64,000 bases of DNA from Planctomycetota bacterium (lineage in GTDB: Bacteria; Planctomycetota; UBA1135; GCA-002686595), in assembly GCA_012959525.1 (NCBI GenBank), contig DUDB01000036.1, forward strand, positions 38,850 to 102,849, given 5' to 3'. The notes under the pieces were generated by a model that did no database searches, had not been told where the DNA came from, and worked only from the letters and a program-made list of their open reading frames with translations. Positions 9,001 to 17,642 of the stretch are shown in pieces; within the stretch, counting starts at the first letter, position 1, and each line of letters begins with the position of its first letter. Both the position numbers and the translations under genes were made by a program.

Positions 9001-12000
9001 GCTGGGAGGCAACTCCAGGCCCGCATCGCGAGCCGCACCCAGTGCGATCACCACGTCGGCGCTGGTCTGGGGCGTCGAGCGCCCACCCTGTCCAAGCCAC
9101 CGCCAGCCACCGTCCTTGCGCTGAGAGGCCACGAGGCTCGCCGCCAGACCCTGGGCGCGTGAATGCAGCGCCGCATACTCAGGATGTCCCCTCCGTCCGC
9201 TGGTGCCCAGGTTGGCAAGGACCGCAAGGGCACCGCGGAGGTCGGCCGCCGTGGCTGACTGGGAGACGCCGCCCAGGTGCAGGTTTGACTGCAGGAACCC
9301 TAGGCGACCAAACGCCTCGTCGATGAGCCAGCGGTTCAGACTGGGGCCCACGTACAGATCCAACTTGCGACCGGTGTAGTCGCGTCCCTCCGGGAGCTCA
9401 AGCCAGAACGTGGTTGTGTCCGCGATGGGACCACTGTGCGAGGAGGAAAACTCCAGGCCCCACGGGCGTACCGGGAGCTCCTCGCTCGACCGGCTCTCAA
9501 TGCGCTCACCGTCTTCAAGGCGCACGTCGGCCAAGAGGTCCAGGCGGTGGGTGAGAGCGGGCAGGGCCTTGAGGGACGGGAACGTGTAATCCACCAGAGC
9601 CTCGGATCCCAGCTCGACTTCAGCAGGGACCACTCGGATTCCCTCATCTGTGCTGACACGCAGGGACAGGCGCGCCGTTCCCGGTTTGCCTGTCAGGTTA
9701 TGCACCCGGGCGCGGATGCGCGGCTGGTCGCCTTCCACGCAGGACGCCGGGGCGATCAGCTCTACGAAGAACTGGGAGCGGGTGATGAACGTGGAGCTCG
9801 TCTCGCCCACCAGGGTTGAGGTGCTCACTCCGCGGCCTGTGATCCGCCAGCGCGTGGCCTTGTCCGGCAGGGTGAGGTCCAGGCTGGCCTTGCCGTTCAC
9901 GCCTGTCACGACCGCGGGAGACCAGAACGCCGTGTCCGCGTCGTACATGGCGGGAGCCGTTCCTCGAAGACCAAAGCGGACACCTTTTTCTTTGTCACGC
10001 CTCCCGTATTTACCTCCGGAACCGCCAGCGATGCCTATGGCACGATTGAAGCTGTTGTCGTCAAAGGGAGACGAGCCGGCAACATCCTGTTGGCCGCCCC
10101 CGCCGCCTCCACCGCTCACATAGCCGAGCGCAGAGAGGGACTCGAGCCCCGCTGTGCTCAACTGACGGCGCCCGGCGTCTTTGAACGCCCTCCCGTTCGA
10201 GATTTCGTCGCGCACGCCCTTCCTCATGGACTCCTGGACGTCCATCTCGGCATCCGCGTACCCGAGGGACCGCAGGCGGTCCACAATGGCGCCCCGGTCT
10301 TCGGCCCACATGGTCTGGCCTTCACGGCGCAGGTCTTCGGCCAAGATGTCGCCGTCGATGCGAACGGTCCGGCCCTGATAGCGGAAGGTGCATGAGGTCG
10401 CCGTGCGCAAGCCCGCGTCACGCCGGGCACCCTCTTCGAAGAACGCCACCATGGCCGGAGCAGTGTCAGGGAAGCGCTGGAACAGGGCGGCATCCACGAT
10501 GGCCAGGCACAGCTCCGCCTCCACAGGGCGGCCCAGTTGATCGGTGACCTCCACGTCAACGCGCAAGGTCCCGCCCGGTTCGACGGTTTCGGCCGCGGGC
10601 TTCACGCGGACTGTGAGGGCTCGTTCCACCTCCAGATCGGTACTCGCCTCGAAGAACTCGTTGTCACGCATGAATGCCGCAGAGACACGGAAGTTGGGGA
10701 AGTGCTCATGGTCCACTTTCAGCTCGATCGCGTTGTGATCTGGAGTGAGCTGAACCAGTCGATAGGCCAGAATGGATTCACCTTCGAAAGTGATCAGGGC
10801 CAAGCCCGGTCCGGCGCGGTTGAGAAGATCCAGGGAGAGGGTCTCGCCCACCTCGATCTGAGTGGACTCGGTCAGCATGCGCAGCCGCACCGAATCGTCG
10901 GTGCCGGAGACAAAGAGGGCGTGCTCCGCGGTAATGGTGTTTCCGAAGCGGTCCTCGCCGGTGGCGCGCAGCGCGTACGTGCCGCCCTCCTCCAAGGCCA
11001 GCGTCCACTGGCCCTTGCCATCCTCGCCCGTTCGCAGCGTGTGTTCCACGACGACCTGCTCCGCAAACGTCCCTCCCCAGCGGGACTGCCGCTGAAGGAC
11101 TGAGAGGTGCAGGTCCCGAGCACTCCCTTTTCCGTCCGGGGTCGTGGTGCTCACGTTCACCGCGAAGCTGTCCCCTGCCAGGACCACGTCCTTGTCGGTC
11201 TTCAGGTCCGTTGTGAACCCGCGCGTGGCCAGGTAGACCTGCCCTGTGCTGGTGACGTTCTCGGCACGCAGATGGGCGCGAAACACGAGGGGGCCTTCGT
11301 TTGGGAAGTCCCGGGTCTCGATGGTGAACTGCGCCTCGCCCTTCGCATCGGTTTCCAATTGAACCTGCCGGCCATCGGGAAGTGTGACCATCAAGGGGCT
11401 CGAGGCCACGGGCTCCCCGTAGTAGAACCTGGCCCGAGCCGTGATCTCTATGGACTCTCCCCGGTAGAACACCGACCGCTCGTGTTCGAAGTCCAGCTCG
11501 ACCTTCTGCAGCTGGTAGACGTCGACCTGGAAGGTCCCCACGCTGCGCGGCAGAGTGGGCCCCTCCACCTGCACCGCATAGCGCCCCAGGGCGGCTTGGG
11601 CGGGCAGGACGAACGCGTGGTTCAGGGTGCCGAAGGCGGACAGGGGTAGGCTCTTGTTGAACAGGGGCCGACCGCGGGAGTCCGTCACGCTGACGTGGTA
11701 CAGGTCACCTTCGTGGAACGTGTACGACCCTTCCTGGACTTCCCGCACCACGGCCCGCAGGCGCACACTGTCGCCGGGTTGGTAGGCGGTGCGATCGGTT
11801 GTGACGTGCGCCCGTGGCTGCAATCCGCTGGAAACCGTCAGCCCTCCCAGGGTGAGGCCGTTGGAGGCAAAGTGCCCCTCGCGTAGGGCCAGTACGCGCA
11901 ACTCGTCCGCTCCTTTGAGAGCATCCAGTTCGAGCCGCGCGATTCCGTTCTCGTCGGTTGTCAGCTGTTCGAGAGTGGACTGACCGTCCCCCTGGGGGAT

Positions 12001-14094
12001 ACCCAGCAAGATCTGGACACCCTGGGCGGGCTCGCCCAGGCGCATGTCCTGCGCGAAGACGAAGACCTCGCGTCGTGAGCTCTTGACGATGACCTCCACG
12101 TCGCTGCGCACGACCAGGGTCGTGGACCGCAGCTCGCCCGCGGTGATGGACAGCGCCCAGACGCCCGGGCCCTCAAAGTCGAGGTCCACGTGCCGTTCCA
12201 GGGGTGCGTATTCGCGGTAGCCCTCAACGCTCTCTTCACGCCTCTCGTCCGGAGCGATGAGGTCCAGGTCCAGGTCTTCGATCCGGCGGTGCGTCAGGTG
12301 CTTGCGGAAATAGGCCTCCAGATCGAGGCGGTAGAGCTTGACCTCGTACTCTTCGACGTTCCGCAGGCGCAATAGCACTTGGGGCGTCTCGTGGCTGCGC
12401 CAGATGCGTTCGGTGATGAGCTCAAGGCTGGGCTCGGTCATGCCCGCCAGACGGGCCTGGGCGGCGTTCGTTCTGGAGCCGAAGTTGCAGCGCCGGTAGA
12501 CCTCTATGGCACGCGTGAGCTCATCCAATTCCAACTCCAACTGCAGCCCGCTCATGTAGAGGGCTTGGCTCGCGTGGTGGCTGCCGGGGTACTTGTCCGC
12601 CATACGCAACCAATGAGCAACGGCGGCGTTCAGGGACTCGCTCACGTCGGCTTCCTCATCTGACTGCCGCCTCAACGCGGCCTCCTCCACGAACAGGGAG
12701 CCAAGGTCGAACTGAACCTGCATCACGCGATCGTCAAGCGGGTGGTCCGTGAGGAAAGTCTCCCAGGCCTCACGAGCCCCGTCGAACAATTCGCGCTTGC
12801 GCATGGCGGCGCCCCGCTGGTAGGCGCAGTCCACGATACCGCGCTGGCAATCGCTCCAATTGGGACCGCTCGGATACCTGCGCGTGTACTCGGCGTAATC
12901 GCTGACCGCCTCGTCGAAGCGCTCCTGGCTCTGCAGCACGATGCCGCGGCTGTAGAGCGCCAGGGTCGTCAGCCGTGCGTGTTCTTCGAGCACGTCGGTG
13001 GATGCGTGCTCGGGACGCGGGCGCTCGGCGACGCCGCGGTAGCCCTCAAGGGCCTCATCCCAGAACCCGATGGACTTGTACTTGGTGGGCAATTCGAAGG
13101 CCGCACGCGTGGCCCAATCATGGGTGGGGAAGTCCGCCAGGAAGCCCTTGAGGTTTGTAATGGCCAACAGAGCCGAGTTGCGGTCGCCGCCATAGGTCCC
13201 GGCCACGCGGTAGCGCGCCTGACCGTGCATATCCGTCAGGACCTCGCGCCGCTCGTCGTCCAGGTCCGTCCCCTCCAGGTAGGTGCCCAGGTCCGCGCAC
13301 AGGTCTTCAAGGGTGCGGCGTGCTCCGGCCGCCTGCCCACTGGCCTGCTCATTGACTCCCAACTGCAGTCGCGCCTTCCATACCTGTTCGCCGGCCATGA
13401 ACTCCGCCGTCAGCGGATGTTGCCTCTGGGGGTCAAACCTCTCGAGGTAGGCGTCATACGCGTGCATGGCGCCGTTCGGATCTCCCAGCTGCTCCAGGCA
13501 CCAGGCTACCCGGAACGTGGCACGGTCCTGGCGATCTCTTGGGGTCTCTAGCTCGAGCACCTTGCTGTACAGCTCACCGGCACGGCGGTAATCCAGCCCG
13601 CCCTCATCAGGCCGCGCCGTCCTCGAAGGTGTCGACAGGTTATCGGCAAACTCCAGGTAGATGTCTCCAAGCTCTCCCTGACGCTCGTTGGAGCGCAGGC
13701 GCGCCAAGGCTTCTTCGTAAATGCGCTCGGCACCTTCAAAGTCCTTGCGATCGCGCAGGATCTCGGCCTGTCGGAAGCGTGCCTTGTGGATCCAGTCGCT
13801 GTCTGGGTGATCCCGCTCGATGGAGCGCAAGAGGGCCAGGGCGGCCTCGTCCTGCCCGGCCCGGTCCTGCGCCACGGCCGAGAGGTAGGTCCAAAGGTCC
13901 GCATCCAGGGGCTGGCTGGTCCGAAGGCCGTCGAGCTTCTCGAGTGCCGCGCTCCAGCGCTCGTGCATCAGGTCGGCCCGCAGCACCTCGGGAACGGCGC
14001 CCCGCAGGTCATCTTCACCCCCTGAGTGTGCGCTGGTGGTGAGGGCGATGAAGGTGAGGGCGATTCCTGAGAGCTGACGCGAGAAGGAGACCAT
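6025..14094 (-). CDS. Giant alpha-2-macroglobulin-family protein with TPR repeats (thioester-less)
   Basis: A 2689-residue exported protein. ATG 14094 gives a clear signal peptide (MVSFSRQLSG..., cut after SAHS); an open frame upstream lacks this logic. Order: TPR-like repeats (about 30-560), macroglobulin/MG domains (about 560-1300), a Gly-rich linker (about 1328), the A2M domain (GLRGTAPAMYDADTAFWSP, about 1365-1430), an alpha-toroid region with SQRKDGGW (about 1600-1900), a further MG region, a second TPR block (about 2050-2420) and a second MG-like block (about 2430-2640). No CLEQ/CGEQ-type thioester is visible where it should be (about 1595-1625), so covalent protease trapping is unlikely; bacterial YfaS-type proteins also lack it. 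The role is probably structural or protease-sensing in the periplasm. The downstream sulfatase-fold gene is probably co-transcribed. Confidence 0.85.
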   Translation of the reverse strand: MVSFSRQLSGIALTFIALTTSAHSGGEDDLRGAVPEVLRADLMHERWSAALEKLDGLRTSQPLDADLWTYLSAVAQDRAGQDEAALALLRSIERDHPDSDWIHKARFRQAEILRDRKDFEGAERIYEEALARLRSNERQGELGDIYLEFADNLSTPSRTARPDEGGLDYRRAGELYSKVLELETPRDRQDRATFRVAWCLEQLGDPNGAMHAYDAYLERFDPQRQHPLTAEFMAGEQVWKARLQLGVNEQASGQAAGARRTLEDLCADLGTYLEGTDLDDERREVLTDMHGQARYRVAGTYGGDRNSALLAITNLKGFLADFPTHDWATRAAFELPTKYKSIGFWDEALEGYRGVAERPRPEHASTDVLEEHARLTTLALYSRGIVLQSQERFDEAVSDYAEYTRRYPSGPNWSDCQRGIVDCAYQRGAAMRKRELFDGAREAWETFLTDHPLDDRVMQVQFDLGSLFVEEAALRRQSDEEADVSESLNAAVAHWLRMADKYPGSHHASQALYMSGLQLELELDELTRAIEVYRRCNFGSRTNAAQARLAGMTEPSLELITERIWRSHETPQVLLRLRNVEEYEVKLYRLDLEAYFRKHLTHRRIEDLDLDLIAPDERREESVEGYREYAPLERHVDLDFEGPGVWALSITAGELRSTTLVVRSDVEVIVKSSRREVFVFAQDMRLGEPAQGVQILLGIPQGDGQSTLEQLTTDENGIARLELDALKGADELRVLALREGHFASNGLTLGGLTVSSGLQPRAHVTTDRTAYQPGDSVRLRAVVREVQEGSYTFHEGDLYHVSVTDSRGRPLFNKSLPLSAFGTLNHAFVLPAQAALGRYAVQVEGPTLPRSVGTFQVDVYQLQKVELDFEHERSVFYRGESIEITARARFYYGEPVASSPLMVTLPDGRQVQLETDAKGEAQFTIETRDFPNEGPLVFRAHLRAENVTSTGQVYLATRGFTTDLKTDKDVVLAGDSFAVNVSTTTPDGKGSARDLHLSVLQRQSRWGGTFAEQVVVEHTLRTGEDGKGQWTLALEEGGTYALRATGEDRFGNTITAEHALFVSGTDDSVRLRMLTESTQIEVGETLSLDLLNRAGPGLALITFEGESILAYRLVQLTPDHNAIELKVDHEHFPNFRVSAAFMRDNEFFEASTDLEVERALTVRVKPAAETVEPGGTLRVDVEVTDQLGRPVEAELCLAIVDAALFQRFPDTAPAMVAFFEEGARRDAGLRTATSCTFRYQGRTVRIDGDILAEDLRREGQTMWAEDRGAIVDRLRSLGYADAEMDVQESMRKGVRDEISNGRAFKDAGRRQLSTAGLESLSALGYVSGGGGGGGQQDVAGSSPFDDNSFNRAIGIAGGSGGKYGRRDKEKGVRFGLRGTAPAMYDADTAFWSPAVVTGVNGKASLDLTLPDKATRWRITGRGVSTSTLVGETSSTFITRSQFFVELIAPASCVEGDQPRIRARVHNLTGKPGTARLSLRVSTDEGIRVVPAEVELGSEALVDYTFPSLKALPALTHRLDLLADVRLEDGERIESRSSEELPVRPWGLEFSSSHSGPIADTTTFWLELPEGRDYTGRKLDLYVGPSLNRWLIDEAFGRLGFLQSNLHLGGVSQSATAADLRGALAVLANLGTSGRRGHPEYAALHSRAQGLAASLVASQRKDGGWRWLGQGGRSTPQTSADVVIALGAARDAGLELPPSTLEAATSYLQKSFAALSGPTNELKATLTHALAAVGKGNFGAANRLFRERNQLSSAALAHLCLAFVHMERDPMAAEVARLLEAEMELTSNPNSTSPEVFCSVRGNKGWSRSRLGMTALALNALQRSLPNSPKIGQAANYLLSHRPWAADTGRGLAVVAMAKQTRNSDRPQNDAQVRVEIAGLEPQLVELEALGLGKFLSIPLDEVRERRVRVDLQHAGGGEPQFSVVLTGFTSTLGKTRRGEQVFRLSLEDYLAKAPLFDGRPLPTGFSVLRSYEKQWNNKVQNLESGALTRVRLYVQRDDRQAEEDVDHLVLEVPLPAGAHLVEGSLQGGLGTHEIRGGSIFVPIGPMRGVSAIEFDLVGAVAGDYRVLPPVLRSAYEPERFAIGTARTLSVLQRGDASPDVYRSTPDELFNHGRGLYRAGASNLAHAKLSALYEEFAPLLHDSQLKETANMLLYLSIGRGDSSAIVKYFEVIKEKDPELFIPFDKVVAIGQAYRDLGEFERALLIFVATIEETFGKDLKVAGALRDQGERAGALDTLEQLCREYPDTSNVIDTWLALSDEMLLAAMDAHRDPSLKKAGHTRASLTQDGILLLRRLLAMHPTGPSTPAAGLNLVSAYLALEDRETTSALAGDMATLFSDPRYADAFLYTRAVAEWHLGREEESIRLLQQIVEAEYTDKRGNVSHSENRDLSLYILGQIYHARRDPKHASEYYERVKDLFSDAAEALAGFAERRLALDEITTAQPGQPVILTMRHKNLEEVEILVYEVDLMTLYLREKNLTNVTSINLAGISPTLRQTVELSASRSLRAEQTEASLDLTRPGAYLVICRGGSLHTSGLVLITQLELDVHSDPQSGRMRVQATSTEDQRYLREVDVRVIGSANNSFTSGETDPRGIFVADGVRGSATVIARHGEAHYAFHRGTELLAQEPAQPQRPQAQTRGQAENMIFEQQEGAAYFSNVMGMNRAIQGERGGKLQEMIQRDRKGVQVLSVK

Positions 14095-14494
14095 GGGAGT
14101 CCTGAGTGTGCTGTGAATCGGGGCGGCGCGGTTCATACCTGCTGGCCACAGGGCGGGGGCCAGGTGGATCCCGGCACGATGGGTTCTCAACGGCACCGGG
14201 GGCGTGGTTGTTGCGGTTTTGGGTGGGGTAGGAAGAGGGTACGGGCTCGAGGCGTGTCTGCTAGCGCCGCCTGCGTTCCCTGATAGGGGTGTGCTCCAGC
14301 CCCAGGAGGACGGCCTTACACGGATCGCGGTCTCGATTGTCTCCTCCAAACCCCTGCAGACACCCCCAAACGGGGTTTGATGGGATTTTTACCTCTCGTC
14401 GGCCCCGCATCCCACCCGGGACCGGAGTGGTACCCGGGGGCCAAACCAGACCCCCTGCCGACAGCCCCAACCTGTCACTAAAGGAGGAACAGTC
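14095..14494. other. 400-nt divergent intergenic region with a GC hairpin and T-run
   Basis: This region lies between the reverse macroglobulin gene and the forward small membrane protein gene, so it should hold both promoters. CAAACCCC (14347-14354) pairs with GGGGTTTG (14372-14379), and a short T-run (14386-14390) follows. On the + strand this looks like a small intrinsic terminator or attenuator in the leader of the 14495 gene. I see no convincing -35/-10 pair and no coding sequence. Confidence 0.35.
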
Positions 14495-14800
14495 ATGAGG
14501 GATCTCTACAACCCCTACAGCACGTCCGAGCCCTGCAATCCCCTGTCCGGAATTGGTCCTGCCGTCGAGCTTTTCGGCACGACCTTGGTGCCCAGCCTAC
14601 GCCCCTTGGAACCGGCTCTGCCTGCGGGCTTCCACTCCCAACTCAAGGCCGAAACGCTCAGAGGTGCCAACCCGCATCCGTTCCAGCGCGTGATTGTGGG
14701 GATCTTGGCCGGAGGGATGGCCCTCGCTCTGTGGATCGGAAAAGGCGCGGAGTCTGTCCAGGCCGAAACGCCCGGATCCACAGCCCTCGCAAGTGACTGA
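14495..14800 (+). CDS. Small single-pass membrane protein, unknown function
   Basis: A 101-residue protein of no family I recognise. A strong ribosome site, AAGGAGG at 14481-14487, lies 7 nt before the ATG, which is unusual here because most genes in the window lack one. The first 60 residues are Pro-rich and polar with one Cys. A single hydrophobic segment (about 66-82, VIVGILAGGMALALW) precedes a short polar tail. The layout suggests a bitopic inner-membrane protein with a cytoplasmic N-terminus. It stands alone between a reverse gene and a convergent one. Confidence 0.6.
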   Translation: MRDLYNPYSTSEPCNPLSGIGPAVELFGTTLVPSLRPLEPALPAGFHSQLKAETLRGANPHPFQRVIVGILAGGMALALWIGKGAESVQAETPGSTALASD

Positions 14801-14830
14801 GACCCGGGAAGTCGCGTATCCGATTCCGAG

Positions 14831-16648
14831 TCAGTTGAATCTAACTGACAGGGCTTGCGAGAACTTTGAGGGGTTCATACCCGCACGGTGCCAGTACTGG
14901 AAATTCCAGGTCTGACCAGCGGGAGCACAGAGGTTGCCTCCCGGAGGGTTCGGAAGATTGCCCCCTCCTCCACCGGATGCTGCGTTCAGGAGGTCCGTAC
15001 TGAAAGAGCCGGAACCGTCGATGACTCCGGCATCCGATGTGTAGCGACCGATCTGGGAGCCGCCCAGGCACAGATCGCCCTGGGCACCCGGCGGGTTGGT
15101 GATGGTGCCGGTGCCCGCGCCGACCAGCAGGTAGGTGAATTGATTGGGAGGTGCTCCTGTCATGCAGAGGTTGATGCTTCCCGAAGCGCAGGACACGGTG
15201 TCGATACAGATGCCCGAGGAGTTATCTGGATTTGAGTCACAGTAGACGGTCCCGAGTCCGCAGGATCCGAGCGTCCCATCCGCATTGACATTCTGGCCTT
15301 GGATGTCGCCGGAGTCGTTACGCTTGTCGCTCCAGGCAAGGAGTGCTTGCCCCGTGGCGCCCATGGCGGTATCCAGTCGCGACTTGCCGCTAGGCGTTGA
15401 TGCGACGCTGAAGATGCCGATATCGATGGCGCCTGCCGTATCCACGTGAGCTCCCTCCAGTGTGTCAGTGCCAAAGCTGGGGATGTGGGTCCAAAAGACA
15501 AATGCTCCCGCTCCGCTGACCTCTGCCTTCACCTGCTGTATCCCCGGCGAACCGATAGGGACGAGTGTTGCCCCCTGGTTGGTCCACTGGCGAATTCCTG
15601 CGGCATCAAACTTCTGGCCCCAAAGTCCCGACTGTGACTGTCCAGAGTTTTGCTCTGTCCAGAAAAGATAGGTCGATCCGCTGGCACCGTCATAGCTCAC
15701 GGATGGACTTACGCGGACTCGGCTTGTGTTAGTCGAACCAGCCACGCCGTTGTGGGGGAATGCTTCCGTCCCATCCGCTAACACGTGTTGAGCATACACC
15801 TGAAGTGGGCTGACGCCGTACCAGGCGAATAGGGCTCCCCCGCTCCCGTCCGGAGTGAACGGCGGGTAGTTCCCGAATTGAAGCGAGCCGGAGTCGAAGA
15901 TGCTCAAGACGGTCGACCCCCAGAGTGGGTTTCCGGCAGCATCGAATTTTTGGGCAACGATATGCTTGGGTGAGGTGAACGAGCCGGTCTGGTGCACCAT
16001 CGAGAGGATGACGTCGGTGCCCGAGTCATGCAGATCACCGACGGAATACGACCCCGATGACGGAGTCAGATTGATGCCTGCTCCCCAGAGTGTCGCTCCA
16101 TTGCCGTCGAGTTTCTGGAGCAGGACGGAGCTGTTTTGCAACCAAGCGACGACCACTCCGCCATCGGCAGTTCCTGCGATCTTTGGGGCGGCTACGAATG
16201 AACTCGTGTTTGTCAGCTGTACGCCCGTAGGTCCCCAGAGGAGCACACCACTGGGCGAGACCTTGGAGGCTGTGATCTGTACCCCGGTTCCGCTGTCGTC
16301 ACGAGCAACAAGGAGCGCATTGTCCCCCGAATCCACATCAAACCCGTAATCCTGAGTCGAACTGAACCCTCTATCCAGAACAAGGACTCCGTTGTGAGAC
16401 CAGAGCTCATTGCCTTGCTCATCGAGCTTCTGCAGTCGCACGTCGAAGCCGTTGGCGATGCTGTCAAACCAACTGACGTAGCACCCGCCGTCCGAGGTAG
16501 GAGCAATCTTGGGTTGGACCTGATCCCCGGCCGCATTGGCTATGGGCAAGTTTATCGCTGGGTCGCAGGACCACTGTGCGCTTGCTACTGGAGCACAGAG
16601 GAGGGATGGAATGGCGGCTCCGATCAAAGAAAGTCGTCTCAGATACAT
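14831..16648 (-). CDS. Secreted propeller-like repeat protein with C-terminal NFQ-W-R module
   Basis: A 605-residue exported protein with a signal peptide (MYLRRLSL... cut near ASA/QW). ATG 16648 has GAAGG 7 nt upstream; ATG 16654 would sit on top of it. At least seven repeats of 45-60 residues share a Q-K-x-D-x-x-G-x-x-L-W pattern (LQKLDEQGNELW, LQKLDGNGATLW, AQKFDAAGNPLW), suggesting a beta-propeller. The C-terminal 130 residues carry CDSNPDNSSG, LCLGGSQIGRY and TWNFQYWHR, a module I associate with planctomycete secreted proteins. Six Cys there may form disulfides. No catalytic motif is seen. It converges on the 14495 gene and shares an upstream region with the divergent cyclotransferase gene. 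Confidence 0.7.
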   Translation of the reverse strand: MYLRRLSLIGAAIPSLLCAPVASAQWSCDPAINLPIANAAGDQVQPKIAPTSDGGCYVSWFDSIANGFDVRLQKLDEQGNELWSHNGVLVLDRGFSSTQDYGFDVDSGDNALLVARDDSGTGVQITASKVSPSGVLLWGPTGVQLTNTSSFVAAPKIAGTADGGVVVAWLQNSSVLLQKLDGNGATLWGAGINLTPSSGSYSVGDLHDSGTDVILSMVHQTGSFTSPKHIVAQKFDAAGNPLWGSTVLSIFDSGSLQFGNYPPFTPDGSGGALFAWYGVSPLQVYAQHVLADGTEAFPHNGVAGSTNTSRVRVSPSVSYDGASGSTYLFWTEQNSGQSQSGLWGQKFDAAGIRQWTNQGATLVPIGSPGIQQVKAEVSGAGAFVFWTHIPSFGTDTLEGAHVDTAGAIDIGIFSVASTPSGKSRLDTAMGATGQALLAWSDKRNDSGDIQGQNVNADGTLGSCGLGTVYCDSNPDNSSGICIDTVSCASGSINLCMTGAPPNQFTYLLVGAGTGTITNPPGAQGDLCLGGSQIGRYTSDAGVIDGSGSFSTDLLNAASGGGGGNLPNPPGGNLCAPAGQTWNFQYWHRAGMNPSKFSQALSVRFN

Positions 16649-16746
16649 ATCCATACCTTCAAGCGTAAGTGGGCGAGGGCGAAGAGTGGGGGGGCTCCTG
16701 GCTAAAGGGCTATCGCATGGCCCAGTTCCATCATTATGCCCGGGGG

Positions 16747-16775
16747 TTGGGCGCACCTGCGTGGAGGCGTAGACT
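16747..16775 (+). promoter_or_regulatory. candidate promoter for the glutaminyl cyclotransferase gene
   Basis: TTGGGC at 16747-16752, a 17-nt spacer and TAGACT at 16770-16775 lie 21 nt before the ATG at 16797. The same TAGACT hexamer recurs just upstream of two other starts in the window (51040 and 63672). The -35 match is weak. Confidence 0.35.
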
Positions 16776-16796
16776 CACCCACCCCACGGTCCTCTC

Positions 16797-17642
16797 ATGA
16801 ATGCCCTTCCGATTCGAACAGTCGCCTGCTTGGCCTTGGCTCTGCTGGCGGCCTGCAGCTACTGCTCGCCTGGCGATCCCCAGCCCGGTCCTCAGGGGGG
16901 GGATCCGAACGGATCCGGGGACGTTGTCCCTCCCAGCGACACGGGGGCCCCGGTACATGGCTATTCCATCGTCGCCACCTATCCTCACGAGCGTGCCTCC
17001 TACACCCAGGGTCTGATCATCCACGAGGGAGTTCTGTACGAGAGCACCGGCCGCTATCAGGAATCCAACCTGATGACGATCGACCTGCAAACCGGCAAGG
17101 CTCTGCTGCGTCATCGGTTGGAGCCCATCTACTTTGGCGAGGGCATAGCCATCTGGAAAGGCCTGCTGGTTCAGGTCACCTGGAAAGAGGGTGTGGCATT
17201 CATCTACGACCGGCGCAATTTTCAAGAGCAGTACCGCCTGACCTATTCGGGCGAGGGCTGGGGCCTGTGTACAGACGACGAGTCCCTGATCATGAGCGAC
17301 GGCACGGACACTCTGCGCTTCGTGGGTCCTACAGACCTGAAGGTGAAGCGCTTGCTGCCCGTTACGCTGGACGGGCAGTCCCTCTGGAACCTGAACGAGC
17401 TGGAGTTCATTCGCGGCGAGATCTGGGCCAACGTCTACCAGCGCGAGATCATTGTGCGCATCGATCCCGAAACCGGGAAGGTGAACTCAGTCATCGACTT
17501 GCGCGGATTACAAGCCAAGCAGCGGGTGCCGGATCTGGCACAGGATGTGCTCAATGGCATCGCCTATGACGCGCAGGAGAACAAGATCTACATCACCGGC
17601 AAGCACTGGCCCAACCTCTATGAGATCCGGGTCGACGAGTAG
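16797..17642 (+). CDS. Glutaminyl-peptide cyclotransferase, plant type, lipoprotein
   Basis: A 281-residue protein of the five-bladed-propeller glutamine cyclotransferase family (PF05096-type), which converts N-terminal Gln to pyroglutamate. The lipobox is LAAC (about C20). Family blocks are present in order: YTQGLIIHEGVLYESTGRY, GEGIA, GEGWGLC, LNELEFIRGEIWANVYQ and LNGIAYD...YITGKHWPNLYEI. The Glu of LNELE is the expected active-site acid. Its surface location suits capping of exported proteins. The permease gene begins in the base after the TAG, so the two are probably one transcript. Confidence 0.9.
   Translation: MNALPIRTVACLALALLAACSYCSPGDPQPGPQGGDPNGSGDVVPPSDTGAPVHGYSIVATYPHERASYTQGLIIHEGVLYESTGRYQESNLMTIDLQTGKALLRHRLEPIYFGEGIAIWKGLLVQVTWKEGVAFIYDRRNFQEQYRLTYSGEGWGLCTDDESLIMSDGTDTLRFVGPTDLKVKRLLPVTLDGQSLWNLNELEFIRGEIWANVYQREIIVRIDPETGKVNSVIDLRGLQAKQRVPDLAQDVLNGIAYDAQENKIYITGKHWPNLYEIRVDE

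Noticed and set aside
9215..9320. Thioester (CLEQ-like) site in the macroglobulin-like protein
   Set aside because: The expected stretch reads FGRLGFLQSNLHLGG with no Cys-x-x-Gln pattern.
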